Below are positions 1-8,559 of a stretch of 64,000 bases of DNA, one piece after another. The notes below the pieces were generated by a model. The model was not told where the DNA came from. It ran no database searches and was given only the letters and a program-made list of their open reading frames with translations. Each line of letters starts with the position of its first letter. The stretch's first letter is position 1. Source of the stretch: an uncultured Porphyromonadaceae bacterium (GTDB lineage: Bacteria > Bacteroidota > Bacteroidia > Bacteroidales > Muribaculaceae); the NCBI GenBank assembly GCA_902495245.1, contig CABUWI010000001.1:62001-126000 (forward strand), in the 5' to 3' direction. A program made the translations under genes and the position numbers.

Positions 1-2919
1 GCGATATGCTATGCCGCGTGAAGCCATGGTGCCGTCATAAGCGTCGGCAAAATTATATTTGACAGGCTGCTTGCCATAGTTTTCGGCGCGGAGATCGGCA
101 CATTCGCGGCCGCTCTGAAGGCGGTCGAGCAGATGTGAGGGCTTATACCAGCGTTTGAGCAGTTCTGCCGGGTCGAGGGTGCAGTCTGCGGTGCCGGCAA
201 TGTGAAGCTGAGCCTTGTCAGCCTTGTTGACGATGGCCACATTGGTGGCGGTCAGATTGAAGCTCGACAGCACCCGCTCAACGGCCTCCATGTCTTCCGG
301 ACGCACCTGCATCAGCACAGCCGGGTTTTCAGCAAACAGTTCGGTCAGCGGGTCAGTACCTCCGTCAAGAGTTATTTTCAGAGGGCTTGAAGCCGCAAAC
401 ATCATTTCGAGCACTGCAGTGAGCATGCCGCCGGCGCTCACATCGTGTAGAGCCGTAATCAGGCCGAGCTTGACAAGCTGCTGCACCGCTGCAAATGCGT
501 GACGGAAGCCGTCGGCGTCGGCCACTGTCGGAGCCTCCGAACCGATGGTGCCCATGGTCTGCATCAGTGCCGAACCGCCGAGGCTCTTCGGGCAGAACGA
601 GAAGTCAAGAAGCAACAGGGCCGACTTTTCGTCGCGCAGCACCGGACTAACGATTTTGCGCACGTTTTCAGTCTCGGCTGCGGCCGAGATTATGACAGTG
701 CCGGGTGCCAGGACTTTTTTATCGCCATATTTCTGAGTCATGCTCAGCGAGTCTTTGCCGGTCGGGATATTGATGCCGAGTGCCACGGCAAAATCGCTCG
801 AGGCACGGACTGCGCGATAGAGTGCGGCGTCCTCGCCCTCGTTGCGGCAGGGCCACATCCAGTTGGCCGAGAGCGACACGCCGTCAAGACCGTCGGCCAG
901 CGGAGCGCCGACAAGGTTTGTCAGCGCCTCGGCTATGGCCATTACCGAGCCCTTGGCCGAGTCGACAAGCGCAACCTGAGGGGCGTGGCCGATTGAAGTG
1001 GCCATACCTTTTTCGCCGGTATAGTCGAGCGCAACGGCGCCGCAGTCGCTCAGCGGCATCTGAGTGGCGCCCTGACACTGCTGGCGCGCCACTTTGCCGG
1101 TAACCGAGCGGTCAACCTTGTTGGTGAGCCAGTCCTTGCAGCCAACGGCCTCCAGCGCAAGCACATTCGATATATATTGCGGAATGTCCGATTCTTTCAG
1201 TTCTGTATCGGCCCAGGTCTTGCAGACCGTGTTGTCGGTCATTACCGTCTTGGGCGAAGAGCCGAACATGTCTTTCATGCCCAGGTCAATGGGGCGCACG
1301 CCGTCGGGCTGTTCAAAGACGAAACGGTCGTCGCCGGTGGTTTCGCCGACTACGTAGAACGGTGCGCGCTCGCGATCGGCAATGGCCTTTACCTTGTCAA
1401 TGCTGTCGGCGTCCATAACCATGCCCATGCGTTCCTGGCTTTCGTTGCCGACGATTTCCTTGGCCGAGAGGGTGGGGTCGCCTACCGGCAGAGCGCCGAT
1501 TTCAATTTTGCCGCCGGTCTCTTCAACCAGTTCGCTGAGGGCGTTGAGATGGCCGCCGGCGCCGTGGTCGTGAATCGACACTATAGGATTCTCCGGGCTT
1601 TCGGCCAAAGCGCGAATCACGTTGGCCACTCGCTTCTGCATCTCGGGGTTTGCACGCTGAACGGCATTCAGCTCAATCGCGTTTGCATATTGGCCGGTTG
1701 CCACCGAGCTGACAGCGCCGCCGCCCATGCCGATGCGATAGTTGTCGCCGCCCATGACGATGACCTTCTCGCCGGCGGTAGGGTGGCCCTTGAGGGCGTC
1801 GCGCTTGTTAGCGAAACCGACGCCGCCTGCAAGCATGATTACTTTGTCGTAGGCATATGAGTTGCCTTGCTCGTCGTGTTCAAATGTCAGCAGCGAACCG
1901 CAGATTAGCGGTTGGCCGAACTTATTGCCGAAGTCGCTCGCGCCGTTCGACGCCTTGATCAGAATCTCGGCCGGAGTCTGATAGAGCCACACGCGCGGGT
2001 TCATCATCAGCTCCCAAGGCTCTACGGCTCCTTCGTGGCGCGGATATGAAGTCATATAAACGGCGGTGCCTGCCAGCGGCAGCGACGCGCGGCCTCCGCC
2101 GAGGCGGTCGCGGATTTCACCGCCCGAACCGGTGGCTGCGCCGTTAAACGGCTCGACAGTGGTCGGAAAGTTGTGTGTTTCGGCTTTCAGCGACAGCACC
2201 GAGTCGATTGTCTTGACTTCAAAATAGTCGGGACGCTCGGGGTTGACCGGTGCGAACTGGTCAATCTGCGGACCTTCGACAAAAGCCACATTATCTTTAT
2301 ATGCGCTCACAAGCTTGTGAGGGTGCTCGCGGCTGGTGCGCTTAATCAGATTGAAAAGCGAAGAGGGCATCTCCTTGCCGTCGATGATGAACGTTCCGCC
2401 GAAGATTTTATGGCGGCAGTGCTCGGAATTGACCTGCGAGAAGCCGAACACTTCCGAGTCGGTCAGCGGTCGGCCGAGTTTCTCGGACAGCGACGTCAGA
2501 TATGCCTCTTCTTCAGGGCTGAGCGCAAGGCCTTCTTCAAGATTATATGCGTGAATATCGGTGATGTGCACAATGGGCGCCGGCGTGGCGTCAATGCGGA
2601 AAATGTCGCCGTCAAGACCCTCGTAGACACGCTGAAGCATCTTGTCGTGCACCGGTTCGGGCGAATTGTCTTTCCTGAACTCTTCGATGCGCGAAACGCC
2701 GTCGAGCCCCATGTTCTGGGTTATCTCCACGGCGTTTGTGCTCCAGGGGGTTATCATTTCGCGGCGCGGGCCGACATATCGGCCGGCGAGTGATGTTTCG
2801 CTGAGGGGTTGTGCTCCCGAAAAGAGCCACGTGAGTTTTTCCTGCTCGGCTTTCGAGAGGGTGTGGGACGCTTCGACTGCATAGATGGTGTCGTCGCCTT
2901 TCCTGAAAAAATGGATCAT
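1..2919 (-). CDS. purL: Phosphoribosylformylglycinamidine synthase PurL, 3' end cut by window edge
   Basis: Large single-chain FGAM synthase: converts FGAR, glutamine and ATP to FGAM in purine synthesis in the cytoplasm. 973 codons read open from ATG at 2919 to the window edge. The translation shows the PurL core: a histidine-rich NSEHCRHK stretch near residue 195, KAETHNFPT, GSGGEIRDR and GDNYRIGMGGG. The last residues visible lie just before where the C-terminal glutamine amidotransferase domain should begin, so roughly 250-260 residues are missing off the edge. The ATG gives the family's usual N-terminus, 37 bases below a TAACTTTG promoter element. The neighbour on the right is divergent. 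Nothing in the visible part looks broken. The antisense reading frames over this gene are shadows. Confidence 0.96.
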   Translation of the reverse strand, partial: MIHFFRKGDDTIYAVEASHTLSKAEQEKLTWLFSGAQPLSETSLAGRYVGPRREMITPWSTNAVEITQNMGLDGVSRIEEFRKDNSPEPVHDKMLQRVYEGLDGDIFRIDATPAPIVHITDIHAYNLEEGLALSPEEEAYLTSLSEKLGRPLTDSEVFGFSQVNSEHCRHKIFGGTFIIDGKEMPSSLFNLIKRTSREHPHKLVSAYKDNVAFVEGPQIDQFAPVNPERPDYFEVKTIDSVLSLKAETHNFPTTVEPFNGAATGSGGEIRDRLGGGRASLPLAGTAVYMTSYPRHEGAVEPWELMMNPRVWLYQTPAEILIKASNGASDFGNKFGQPLICGSLLTFEHDEQGNSYAYDKVIMLAGGVGFANKRDALKGHPTAGEKVIVMGGDNYRIGMGGGAVSSVATGQYANAIELNAVQRANPEMQKRVANVIRALAESPENPIVSIHDHGAGGHLNALSELVEETGGKIEIGALPVGDPTLSAKEIVGNESQERMGMVMDADSIDKVKAIADRERAPFYVVGETTGDDRFVFEQPDGVRPIDLGMKDMFGSSPKTVMTDNTVCKTWADTELKESDIPQYISNVLALEAVGCKDWLTNKVDRSVTGKVARQQCQGATQMPLSDCGAVALDYTGEKGMATSIGHAPQVALVDSAKGSVMAIAEALTNLVGAPLADGLDGVSLSANWMWPCRNEGEDAALYRAVRASSDFAVALGINIPTGKDSLSMTQKYGDKKVLAPGTVIISAAAETENVRKIVSPVLRDEKSALLLLDFSFCPKSLGGSALMQTMGTIGSEAPTVADADGFRHAFAAVQQLVKLGLITALHDVSAGGMLTAVLEMMFAASSPLKITLDGGTDPLTELFAENPAVLMQVRPEDMEAVERVLSSFNLTATNVAIVNKADKAQLHIAGTADCTLDPAELLKRWYKPSHLLDRLQSGRECADLRAENYGKQPVKYNFADAYDGTMASRGIAYR

Positions 2920-2955
2920 TTTTGCTCTAAGGTGAAATGATGAGTTTATTCAGTG

Positions 2956-2963
2956 CAAAGTTA
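2956..2963 (-). promoter_or_regulatory. Bacteroidota -7 element of purL
   Basis: Minus-strand TAACTTTG followed by CA, 37 bases above the purL ATG. No clear TTTG partner is visible at the expected distance. Confidence 0.6.
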
Positions 2964-3027
2964 CGGATTTTTAATTAAAAATTAAGAAAGGACCGGTAAA
3001 AAATAATCCGTGAAAAGATGTGAAAAA

Positions 3028-3059
3028 TTGGGCGGAGTGGCGGATTTTTTGTAACTTAG
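3028..3059 (+). promoter_or_regulatory. Probable promoter of the OmpA-like gene
   Basis: TTG at 3028-3030 and TAACTTAG at 3052-3059 with a 21-base spacer. One base departs from the TAnnTTTG consensus. It lies 23 bases above the ATG at 3083. Confidence 0.5.
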
Positions 3060-3082
3060 CGCTGAGTTAATTAAGCAAACAT

Positions 3083-3712
3083 ATGATTACAAGACTTTTA
3101 CATAACGCCTTGCTGACGACATTACTCGTTTTGCCCTCGGTCGGAGCCGCCAAAGATAATCTTGACAAATATCACGAAGAGATTACCGAACTTTCAATTG
3201 ACGACAATCTGGCCGGCCCGGAAATTCCGCGCCGAATCGTCAATCTGGCTAAAGGCTCTATGGCCCAGTTGGCCAACAACATGTCGAAAGCCGGCTTTCA
3301 CACCGACCTGAGCGAGCGCGAGGGGCTGGTGCTGATGGTTACGGTGCCTGCGTCCGAACTTTTTGCGCCGAATGATTCGCTGCTGCTTCAGTCGGCCTCG
3401 AAGACCCTCAAGGAGATTTCGCGTCCGCTGCGCACGCCCGACAAATATAAGATGCTCGTCGCCGTGCACAGCGACGACACCGGGTCGGAAGAATATCTGA
3501 ACATGCTCACTCGCCTGCGCGCCGACGCAATAGTCGAGTGGATTGCCGGTCAGGGAATACCGACCGCTGCCGTGATTCCTTATGGCGTGGGCTTTGACGA
3601 GCCGCTTGGCACGGAGGCTTCACGCCAAGCGCGGGCTGCCAACCGCCGTGTGGAGTTCTACTATGTGCCCGGCCCGGTGATGATTGAGCAACTGAAAGCC
3701 GGACGCCAATAA
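3083..3712 (+). CDS. OmpA-family peptidoglycan-binding envelope protein
   Basis: Probable periplasmic or outer-membrane-anchored protein tethering the envelope to peptidoglycan. Residues 1-22 look like a signal peptide (basic start, long hydrophobic run, Gly-Ala-Ala before a charged mature start). There is no lipobox cysteine. Residues about 75-200 resemble an OmpA C-terminal domain: a strand ending in LFAPNDSLLL (the usual F-x-x-x-S-x-x-L position), a VAVHSDDTG turn, a LTRLRADAIVEWI helix and a terminal RxANRRVEF signature. The first ~50 mature residues match nothing I recognise, and at 209 residues there is no room for a beta-barrel. It is monocistronic, between divergent purL and convergent AEC transporter. 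Confidence 0.8.
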   Translation: MITRLLHNALLTTLLVLPSVGAAKDNLDKYHEEITELSIDDNLAGPEIPRRIVNLAKGSMAQLANNMSKAGFHTDLSEREGLVLMVTVPASELFAPNDSLLLQSASKTLKEISRPLRTPDKYKMLVAVHSDDTGSEEYLNMLTRLRADAIVEWIAGQGIPTAAVIPYGVGFDEPLGTEASRQARAANRRVEFYYVPGPVMIEQLKAGRQ

Positions 3713-3758
3713 TCTGTTGACGCCCGGCTCGGGGAAGAAACCTTATAGAACTACTTGA

Positions 3759-4751
3759 TTACATCAAAAAGTTGTTGGCGAGTGCCAGTCTTGTAAGCCA
3801 TATCCACAGAGGGCAGAAACCCACAAAGAGTATGACTGACAGGGTCAGCGACGAAGTGCCTGTGGCCACATAGGTGTCATATTCGTCGGCAATGATGATG
3901 CCCGAGAATGCCGGAGGCAGAGCGCAGGCAACGACAAGCATCTGCAGGTTGATGGGATCCATGTGGCACAGCAGGCCTGCAATGAGAGCCACGCCGGGCA
4001 TCAGAATCAGTTTGAGGATACTGCCGAGAACGGCCTGCCAGTTCAGCACAACCTTGACTGACGACAGGGTAATGCCGGCCGAGAATACGGCCATCGAGGC
4101 GTTGGCCTTGGCCATAAGGTTGAACGAGGGGCTTGCCCAATCCGGCCACTTCAGGCCGAGCAGCACGAGCACGACGGCCAGAATCGGCGCCCAGGCAACG
4201 GGCTGTTCAAGAGCGTGAATCACGGGCTTCCAGGCGCTTTGCTTTTTACCGCCGGGTGTGGCCTGACGTTTGGCAAGGTCGGCGTTAAGCAGCGACAGAC
4301 CTACGGGTATGCCGATGGCGTTGACCACAATGCCGACGATAGCTACCACAAGAGCCACTGACGACAGCGGCACCGAGGCCGACACGAAAATAGGCTCAAG
4401 CACCGCAAAGCCGAGGAACCCGATAGTGGGCGAACCGTTGATAAGGGCGCACACGGCGGCATCTGCGCCGGTGTTTTTCTTGAAACAATACTTGTAGATA
4501 AAATATACAAGCATGAAGATGCCCATGATTACAAAAGTTGACACTATCGTCAGCTTGAGGTCCTTGACGAGGTCTTCGCGTGTGGCGCTGACAATCGACA
4601 CGAACAGGGCGGCGGGCAGCGCATAGTCAAGCACGACCTTGTTGAACTGCTTTGAATCGGCGCCGTTGAAAATGCCCTTCTTGCCGGAAATGTAACCGGC
4701 AAGCATAACCACGATTATAGGTACAATCGCATACAGAATAATATGTACCAT
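3759..4751 (-). CDS. AEC-family (auxin efflux carrier) transporter, YfdV-like, in oxalate operon
   Basis: Inner-membrane carrier of the AEC family, members of which move organic anions. The 330 residues contain about ten hydrophobic segments in two blocks split by a polar, lysine-rich loop near residues 165-185 (KRQATPGGKKQSAWKP), as usual in this family. An N-terminal YISGKKG and a mid-protein NGSPTIGFLG segment are family-like. It is the last gene of an operon with oxc (13-base gap) and frc. The order frc-oxc-AEC matches E. coli yfdW-yfdU-yfdV. A role in oxalate uptake or oxalate/formate exchange is inferred from context only, since the substrate is not readable from sequence. Confidence 0.85.
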   Translation of the reverse strand: MVHIILYAIVPIIVVMLAGYISGKKGIFNGADSKQFNKVVLDYALPAALFVSIVSATREDLVKDLKLTIVSTFVIMGIFMLVYFIYKYCFKKNTGADAAVCALINGSPTIGFLGFAVLEPIFVSASVPLSSVALVVAIVGIVVNAIGIPVGLSLLNADLAKRQATPGGKKQSAWKPVIHALEQPVAWAPILAVVLVLLGLKWPDWASPSFNLMAKANASMAVFSAGITLSSVKVVLNWQAVLGSILKLILMPGVALIAGLLCHMDPINLQMLVVACALPPAFSGIIIADEYDTYVATGTSSLTLSVILFVGFCPLWIWLTRLALANNFLM

Positions 4752-4764
4752 AGTTGAAAAAGAA

Positions 4765-6513
4765 TTAAACGGTTACGTGTTGAATGGATTCGGGGTTGAG
4801 ATAACCGATGTGGCCGCTTTCCTTGCCTGAGTCGGCGGCAAGCTGCACATTGATTATCGCCGGCTTGCGCGAAGCCACGGCTTCGGTAAATGCCGTCTTG
4901 AGTTCGGCGGGTGTGCTGACATAGTAGGCGGCCGCTCCGAATGCCTCGCCGATTTTTTCATACCGGGCGTTGATGTCGAGGGTGGTGGGAGCGGGGTCGC
5001 CGTTGTTGCTCATGTTGACCCCGACGCCGTTATATATGCCGCCGTTGTTGAACACGACGACGGTACACGGCAGCTTGAAACGGCAGATGGTGGATATGTC
5101 CATGCCCGAGAAGCCGAACGCCGAGTCGCCTTCGATGGCGACGACACTCTTGCCCGTGGCCACGGCCGCGCCTATTACAGAGCCCATGCCCATGCCCATG
5201 ATGGCCCAGGTGGCGCAGTCGATGCGGTGGCGCGGCAACGACATGTCGATGGTGTCGCGGGTATCGTCAAGCGTGTTGGCGCCCTCGTTCACGAGAATCA
5301 GGTCGGGGTTGGATTCGATGAGCGGCTTCAGCGTGTTCAGTGCCGTCCAGTGAGTCATCGGCATGGAGTCGGCAAACGAAGCCAGCCGCTCTGCAAATTT
5401 CGCATTCTTCTCTTTGGTCTCGGCCGCGAGCGATGAAACCCAATCGGGATCCATGTCGAGCTTTGTCCCGCCGAGTGCCGTCATGATGGCCTTCAGCGAT
5501 GTCTCGATATCACCGACTACCGGCGCGGCAATCGGTCGGTTGCAGTCCATTTCCTGCGGGTCGACGTCGAGCTGAATGAATTTGCCTTCGGGATTCCACT
5601 TGCCGTGTCCGCGCGAAAGCAGCCAGTTCAGTCGGGCGCCGATGAGCACCACGACGTCGGCCTGCTCCATTATCGTCGAGCGGCACGACAGGGCGCTGAG
5701 CGGGTGCTTGTCAGGCAGCAGACCTTTGGCCATGGACATGGGGAAGAAAGGAATGCCTGTCGATTCGACAAACTGTTTTACGGTTTCGTCGGCCTGAATG
5801 AACGCGGCGCCCTTGCCGAGCACGATTGCCGGCTTCTTTGCGCTCTTGAGCAGTTCTACGGCACGACTGATGGAGGCAGGGTTGGCATACGTCTTGGCAA
5901 CGGGGTCGACCGGGGTGAAGAACCATTCTTCAGCCTCGTCGGCATTGACTACCTGACCGAGACAGGGCGTCGTGATGTCAAGATATACGCCGCCGGGGCG
6001 TCCTGAAATTGCAGCGCGATAAGCGCGTGCGACGGCCGTCGGAATGTCTTGCGGACGGTTGACGCGATAGGCTGCCTTTACGAGCCCCTTGGCTACGTTC
6101 AGCTGGTCGAGACCCTCGTATGCGCCCTGTTCGAGGTCGATAGGCTCGCGCTGGCTCGAGCCCGAAATCTGAATCATCGGGTAGCAGTTGACCGTGGCGT
6201 TGATTGTGGCGGTCAGACCGTTGAGAAAGCCGAGCGAGCTTACAGTCAGAAGCACTCCGGGCTTGCCGGTCAGATAGCCGTGGGTGGCGGCGGCCATGCC
6301 GGCCTGCTGTTCATGGCGGAAGCCGACAAACCTGATGCCCTGTTCCTGACATAGATATGAAAAATCAGTAACGGGAATGCCGACAAGGCCATACATCTTG
6401 TCGATGCCGATATTCTTGAGAGCCTTGGCGAGGATATACATGCCGGTTACCTGCTGCGGATATTGCGGAGCAGAGGGTGCCGACGTTGTTGGTGTCTGTG
6501 AGGTTGCTGTCAT
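4765..6513 (-). CDS. oxc: Oxalyl-CoA decarboxylase
   Basis: Thiamine-diphosphate enzyme that decarboxylates oxalyl-CoA to formyl-CoA and CO2. With Frc it forms the anaerobic oxalate catabolic cycle. With the ATG at 6513 the protein is 582 residues, close to the family's ~565-570. A GTG 66 bases upstream would add a low-complexity tail and lies within a hairpin, so 6513 is preferred. GFRHEQQAG carries the catalytic Glu (E68) of ThDP enzymes. The ThDP-binding motif runs GDSAFGF...FNNGG (residues 462-492). LTVSSLGFLNG and ISGSSQREPIDLEQG closely follow Oxalobacter and E. coli OXC, separating it from acetolactate synthase. It is preceded by frc and followed 13 bases later by the transporter. Confidence 0.95.
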   Translation of the reverse strand: MTATSQTPTTSAPSAPQYPQQVTGMYILAKALKNIGIDKMYGLVGIPVTDFSYLCQEQGIRFVGFRHEQQAGMAAATHGYLTGKPGVLLTVSSLGFLNGLTATINATVNCYPMIQISGSSQREPIDLEQGAYEGLDQLNVAKGLVKAAYRVNRPQDIPTAVARAYRAAISGRPGGVYLDITTPCLGQVVNADEAEEWFFTPVDPVAKTYANPASISRAVELLKSAKKPAIVLGKGAAFIQADETVKQFVESTGIPFFPMSMAKGLLPDKHPLSALSCRSTIMEQADVVVLIGARLNWLLSRGHGKWNPEGKFIQLDVDPQEMDCNRPIAAPVVGDIETSLKAIMTALGGTKLDMDPDWVSSLAAETKEKNAKFAERLASFADSMPMTHWTALNTLKPLIESNPDLILVNEGANTLDDTRDTIDMSLPRHRIDCATWAIMGMGMGSVIGAAVATGKSVVAIEGDSAFGFSGMDISTICRFKLPCTVVVFNNGGIYNGVGVNMSNNGDPAPTTLDINARYEKIGEAFGAAAYYVSTPAELKTAFTEAVASRKPAIINVQLAADSGKESGHIGYLNPESIQHVTV

Positions 6514-6552
6514 AATGCTTTGTTGATTTTGTGAAACGTATAGAAACTCCGG

Positions 6553-6587
6553 TGAGCGATGCGAACTGTTGGAATTCACATCGCTCA
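6553..6587 (-). promoter_or_regulatory. Intercistronic hairpin between frc and oxc
   Basis: Perfect 9-bp inverted repeat (TGAGCGATG / CATCGCTCA) with a 17-base loop, in the 90-base gap between frc and oxc and without a T-run. It may be an mRNA processing, stability or partial attenuation site. The effect is not readable from sequence. Confidence 0.45.
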
Positions 6588-6603
6588 GTCGGGTTGCATC
6601 ATG

Positions 6604-7929
6604 TTATTTACCTGCTGCAGGTGCGGCCGGTTTGGCCACGGGGGCAGTGGTGCCGTTGGCGGCCATGGCCTTCTGCTGGTCAGCCGTATAGCCGAGCGAG
6701 GTCAGAATCTCTTCGGTGTTGCCGCCGAGGGTGGGGCAGGGGCCGTAAGTGGGCTGGAAGCCGCTGATGGTGAACGGGCAGCCGACGGTTACGAACTCGC
6801 CTACCTTGCCGCCCTGATTGATTTTCACAAGGGTGTTGCCGTCATAGAGACTTTCGTCGCTCATGACTTCTTTCGACGAAAGGACAGGGCCTACGGGCAC
6901 GCCTGCCTTCGACAGGATTTCCGTAACCTCATATTTTGTCTTGTCGGCACACCATTCGCCGATGCGCTTGTAGATTGCCTGTTTGTTCCTGTCGCGGGCG
7001 TCGGCGGTGTTGAAGTCGGGATTGGTGAGCCAGTCTTCAAAGCCGAGAGCCTGACATGCCAGGGCGAATTCCTTCTCCGGACGCTGCAGAATCACGTAGA
7101 CGTAGTTGTTGCCGTCTTCTTCCGTGTCCATCGGGCCGGAAGGCTTGCACTTGTATGTCCAGCCGAGCACGCCCGAGCCTTCGAAGTTGCCGCCGCGGGG
7201 AACGCAGTCGCCGAACGGAATGGTGGGGTACTGGGGGAACTGGGTCAGAGTGCCTATGCGGTCAAGGGTGAGCTGGTCGCGCGTCTTGATGCGGCAGAGG
7301 TTGAGGCAGGCGTTGTGCATCGACTGATAGACGTAAGAGCCGACGCCGGTGCGCTCGCGCAGCTGCAAAGCGGCGAGCAGACCTATCAGCAGGTGCATGC
7401 CCGAGTTCGAGTCGCCGAGAGCGGCGCCGCTCTGAGTCGGAATTGCATTGTCGCCCTGATACCAGCCGGTGGTAGAGGCTGCGAGGCCTGTTACCTGAGC
7501 AATGGGTTCATAGGCTTTCAGGTCTTTATATTTCGACGAGAGGGGGAAGCCCTTGATTGTGCCGTAGATGCAGCGCGGATTCAGCGCATGGACGGCTTCC
7601 CAGCTGAAGCCGAGTTTGTCGGTAGCGCCGGGGTGAAGGTTCTCGACAAAAATATCGGCGCCCTTGATGAGCTTGGTCAGGATTTCCTTGCCGTCGGGGG
7701 TTTTGCAGTCAAGGCTGATTGACTTCTTGTCGGAGTTGAGCTGCAGGAAGTAGTAGCTCGGACAGTCGGGGTCGAATTGGAGTTCCTTACGGGTGGCGTC
7801 GCCTTTGCCCGGACGCTCTATCTTGATGACCTCGGCTCCCAGCCAGGCCAGCATCTGGGTGCATGACGGACCGGACTGCACTTCGGTCAGGTCCACGACT
7901 TTGATTCCTTGTAATGGCGCGATGTTCAT
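6604..7929 (-). CDS. frc: Formyl-CoA:oxalate CoA-transferase
   Basis: Class III (CaiB/BaiF) CoA-transferase that moves CoA from formyl-CoA to oxalate, supplying oxalyl-CoA to Oxc. The 441 residues align well with the ~416-428-residue family. The catalytic aspartate sits in ALGDSNSG (D173), the same GDSN[ST]G context as Oxalobacter Frc. Other family stretches are LAWLGAEVIKIERP, DIFVENLHPG and IKGFPLSSKYKDLKAYE. The C-terminus has an extra alanine/proline/lysine tail of about 15 residues that I do not expect to be catalytic. It is the first gene of the oxalate operon. The 140 bases upstream are shared with a divergent Fur-family gene, and no clean promoter for frc is visible there. Confidence 0.96.
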   Translation of the reverse strand: MNIAPLQGIKVVDLTEVQSGPSCTQMLAWLGAEVIKIERPGKGDATRKELQFDPDCPSYYFLQLNSDKKSISLDCKTPDGKEILTKLIKGADIFVENLHPGATDKLGFSWEAVHALNPRCIYGTIKGFPLSSKYKDLKAYEPIAQVTGLAASTTGWYQGDNAIPTQSGAALGDSNSGMHLLIGLLAALQLRERTGVGSYVYQSMHNACLNLCRIKTRDQLTLDRIGTLTQFPQYPTIPFGDCVPRGGNFEGSGVLGWTYKCKPSGPMDTEEDGNNYVYVILQRPEKEFALACQALGFEDWLTNPDFNTADARDRNKQAIYKRIGEWCADKTKYEVTEILSKAGVPVGPVLSSKEVMSDESLYDGNTLVKINQGGKVGEFVTVGCPFTISGFQPTYGPCPTLGGNTEEILTSLGYTADQQKAMAANGTTAPVAKPAAPAAGK

Positions 7930-8027
7930 AGTAGTTAAATAAATTTCTGTAAAGTGGTTAAAAAATTGAAACTTATGCCTAAAAAACGCCGCATGCGCAA
8001 AAAAAGTTTAAGAATTAAGGCGTGAAA

Positions 8028-8059
8028 TTTGGATAGCACGCGCGGATTGGCTAACTTTG
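8028..8059 (+). promoter_or_regulatory. Promoter of the Fur-like/purA unit
   Basis: TTTG at 8028-8031 and TAACTTTG at 8052-8059, 20 bases apart, a near-ideal Bacteroidota promoter. The first in-frame ATG is only 8 bases beyond the -7 box, so the transcript should have almost no leader. Confidence 0.75.
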
Positions 8060-8067
8060 TAGCTGAT

Positions 8068-8544
8068 ATGGAACGAATGCAGGCCAGGGCACGCGCGCGT
8101 TATGCCTTTGCGCAGTATCTCGGAGAATGCGGCAAGCGCTGCACCCCCGAGCGCCTGCTTGTGCTTGACATGGCCCTCGAGCGCCGCCGTCCGTTCATGG
8201 CTGACGAGCTGCAGGCGTCAGTATCGGGCGTGTCGCGCGCAACGTTGTTCAACACCTTGCCGTTGCTTGTCAGAGCCGGCATCTTAAGGCACAACGTGGC
8301 TACGCACACCTATGAAACCGTGCGTTCGGCGGCCGCGCGCAAACCGAGGCTCAACCTCGTGTGTTCGCACTGCGGCAAAATCCACCATCGTGGCGCGGCC
8401 GATTTCGCCACATGGCTCGCCGAGCAAAATCTGCGCGGCTTCATGCCAACCGAGGGCTGCGCGGACATATATGTATATGGTGAGTGCGACAAATGCCGCC
8501 GCCATGCGACCTCAAAACTTAAAAATTCACAAACAAAACTATAA
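8068..8544 (+). CDS. Fur-family metal-dependent transcriptional regulator
   Basis: DNA-binding repressor of the Fur/PerR/Zur superfamily. With ATG 8068 it has 158 residues: winged helix at about 10-85 (RATLFNTLPLLVRAGIL as recognition helix and wing) and a dimerisation/metal domain at about 95-145. Two CxxC pairs (C99/C102 in CSHCGK, C140/C143 in CDKC) suggest a structural zinc site. An upstream TTG-start reading adds 13 residues but runs through the promoter, so it is rejected. ATG 8077 is also possible. It sits 15 bases before purA and is probably co-transcribed with it. The typical Fur HHHH cluster is reduced to KIHHRG, so the sensed metal cannot be named. Confidence 0.85.
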   Translation: MERMQARARARYAFAQYLGECGKRCTPERLLVLDMALERRRPFMADELQASVSGVSRATLFNTLPLLVRAGILRHNVATHTYETVRSAAARKPRLNLVCSHCGKIHHRGAADFATWLAEQNLRGFMPTEGCADIYVYGECDKCRRHATSKLKNSQTKL

Positions 8545-8559
8545 TCAGAACGATTAGAA

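Noticed and set aside
6514..6579. Longer GTG start for oxc
   Set aside because: Adds 22 residues unlike the family, and the GTG lies in the intercistronic hairpin. ATG 6513 fits known lengths better.
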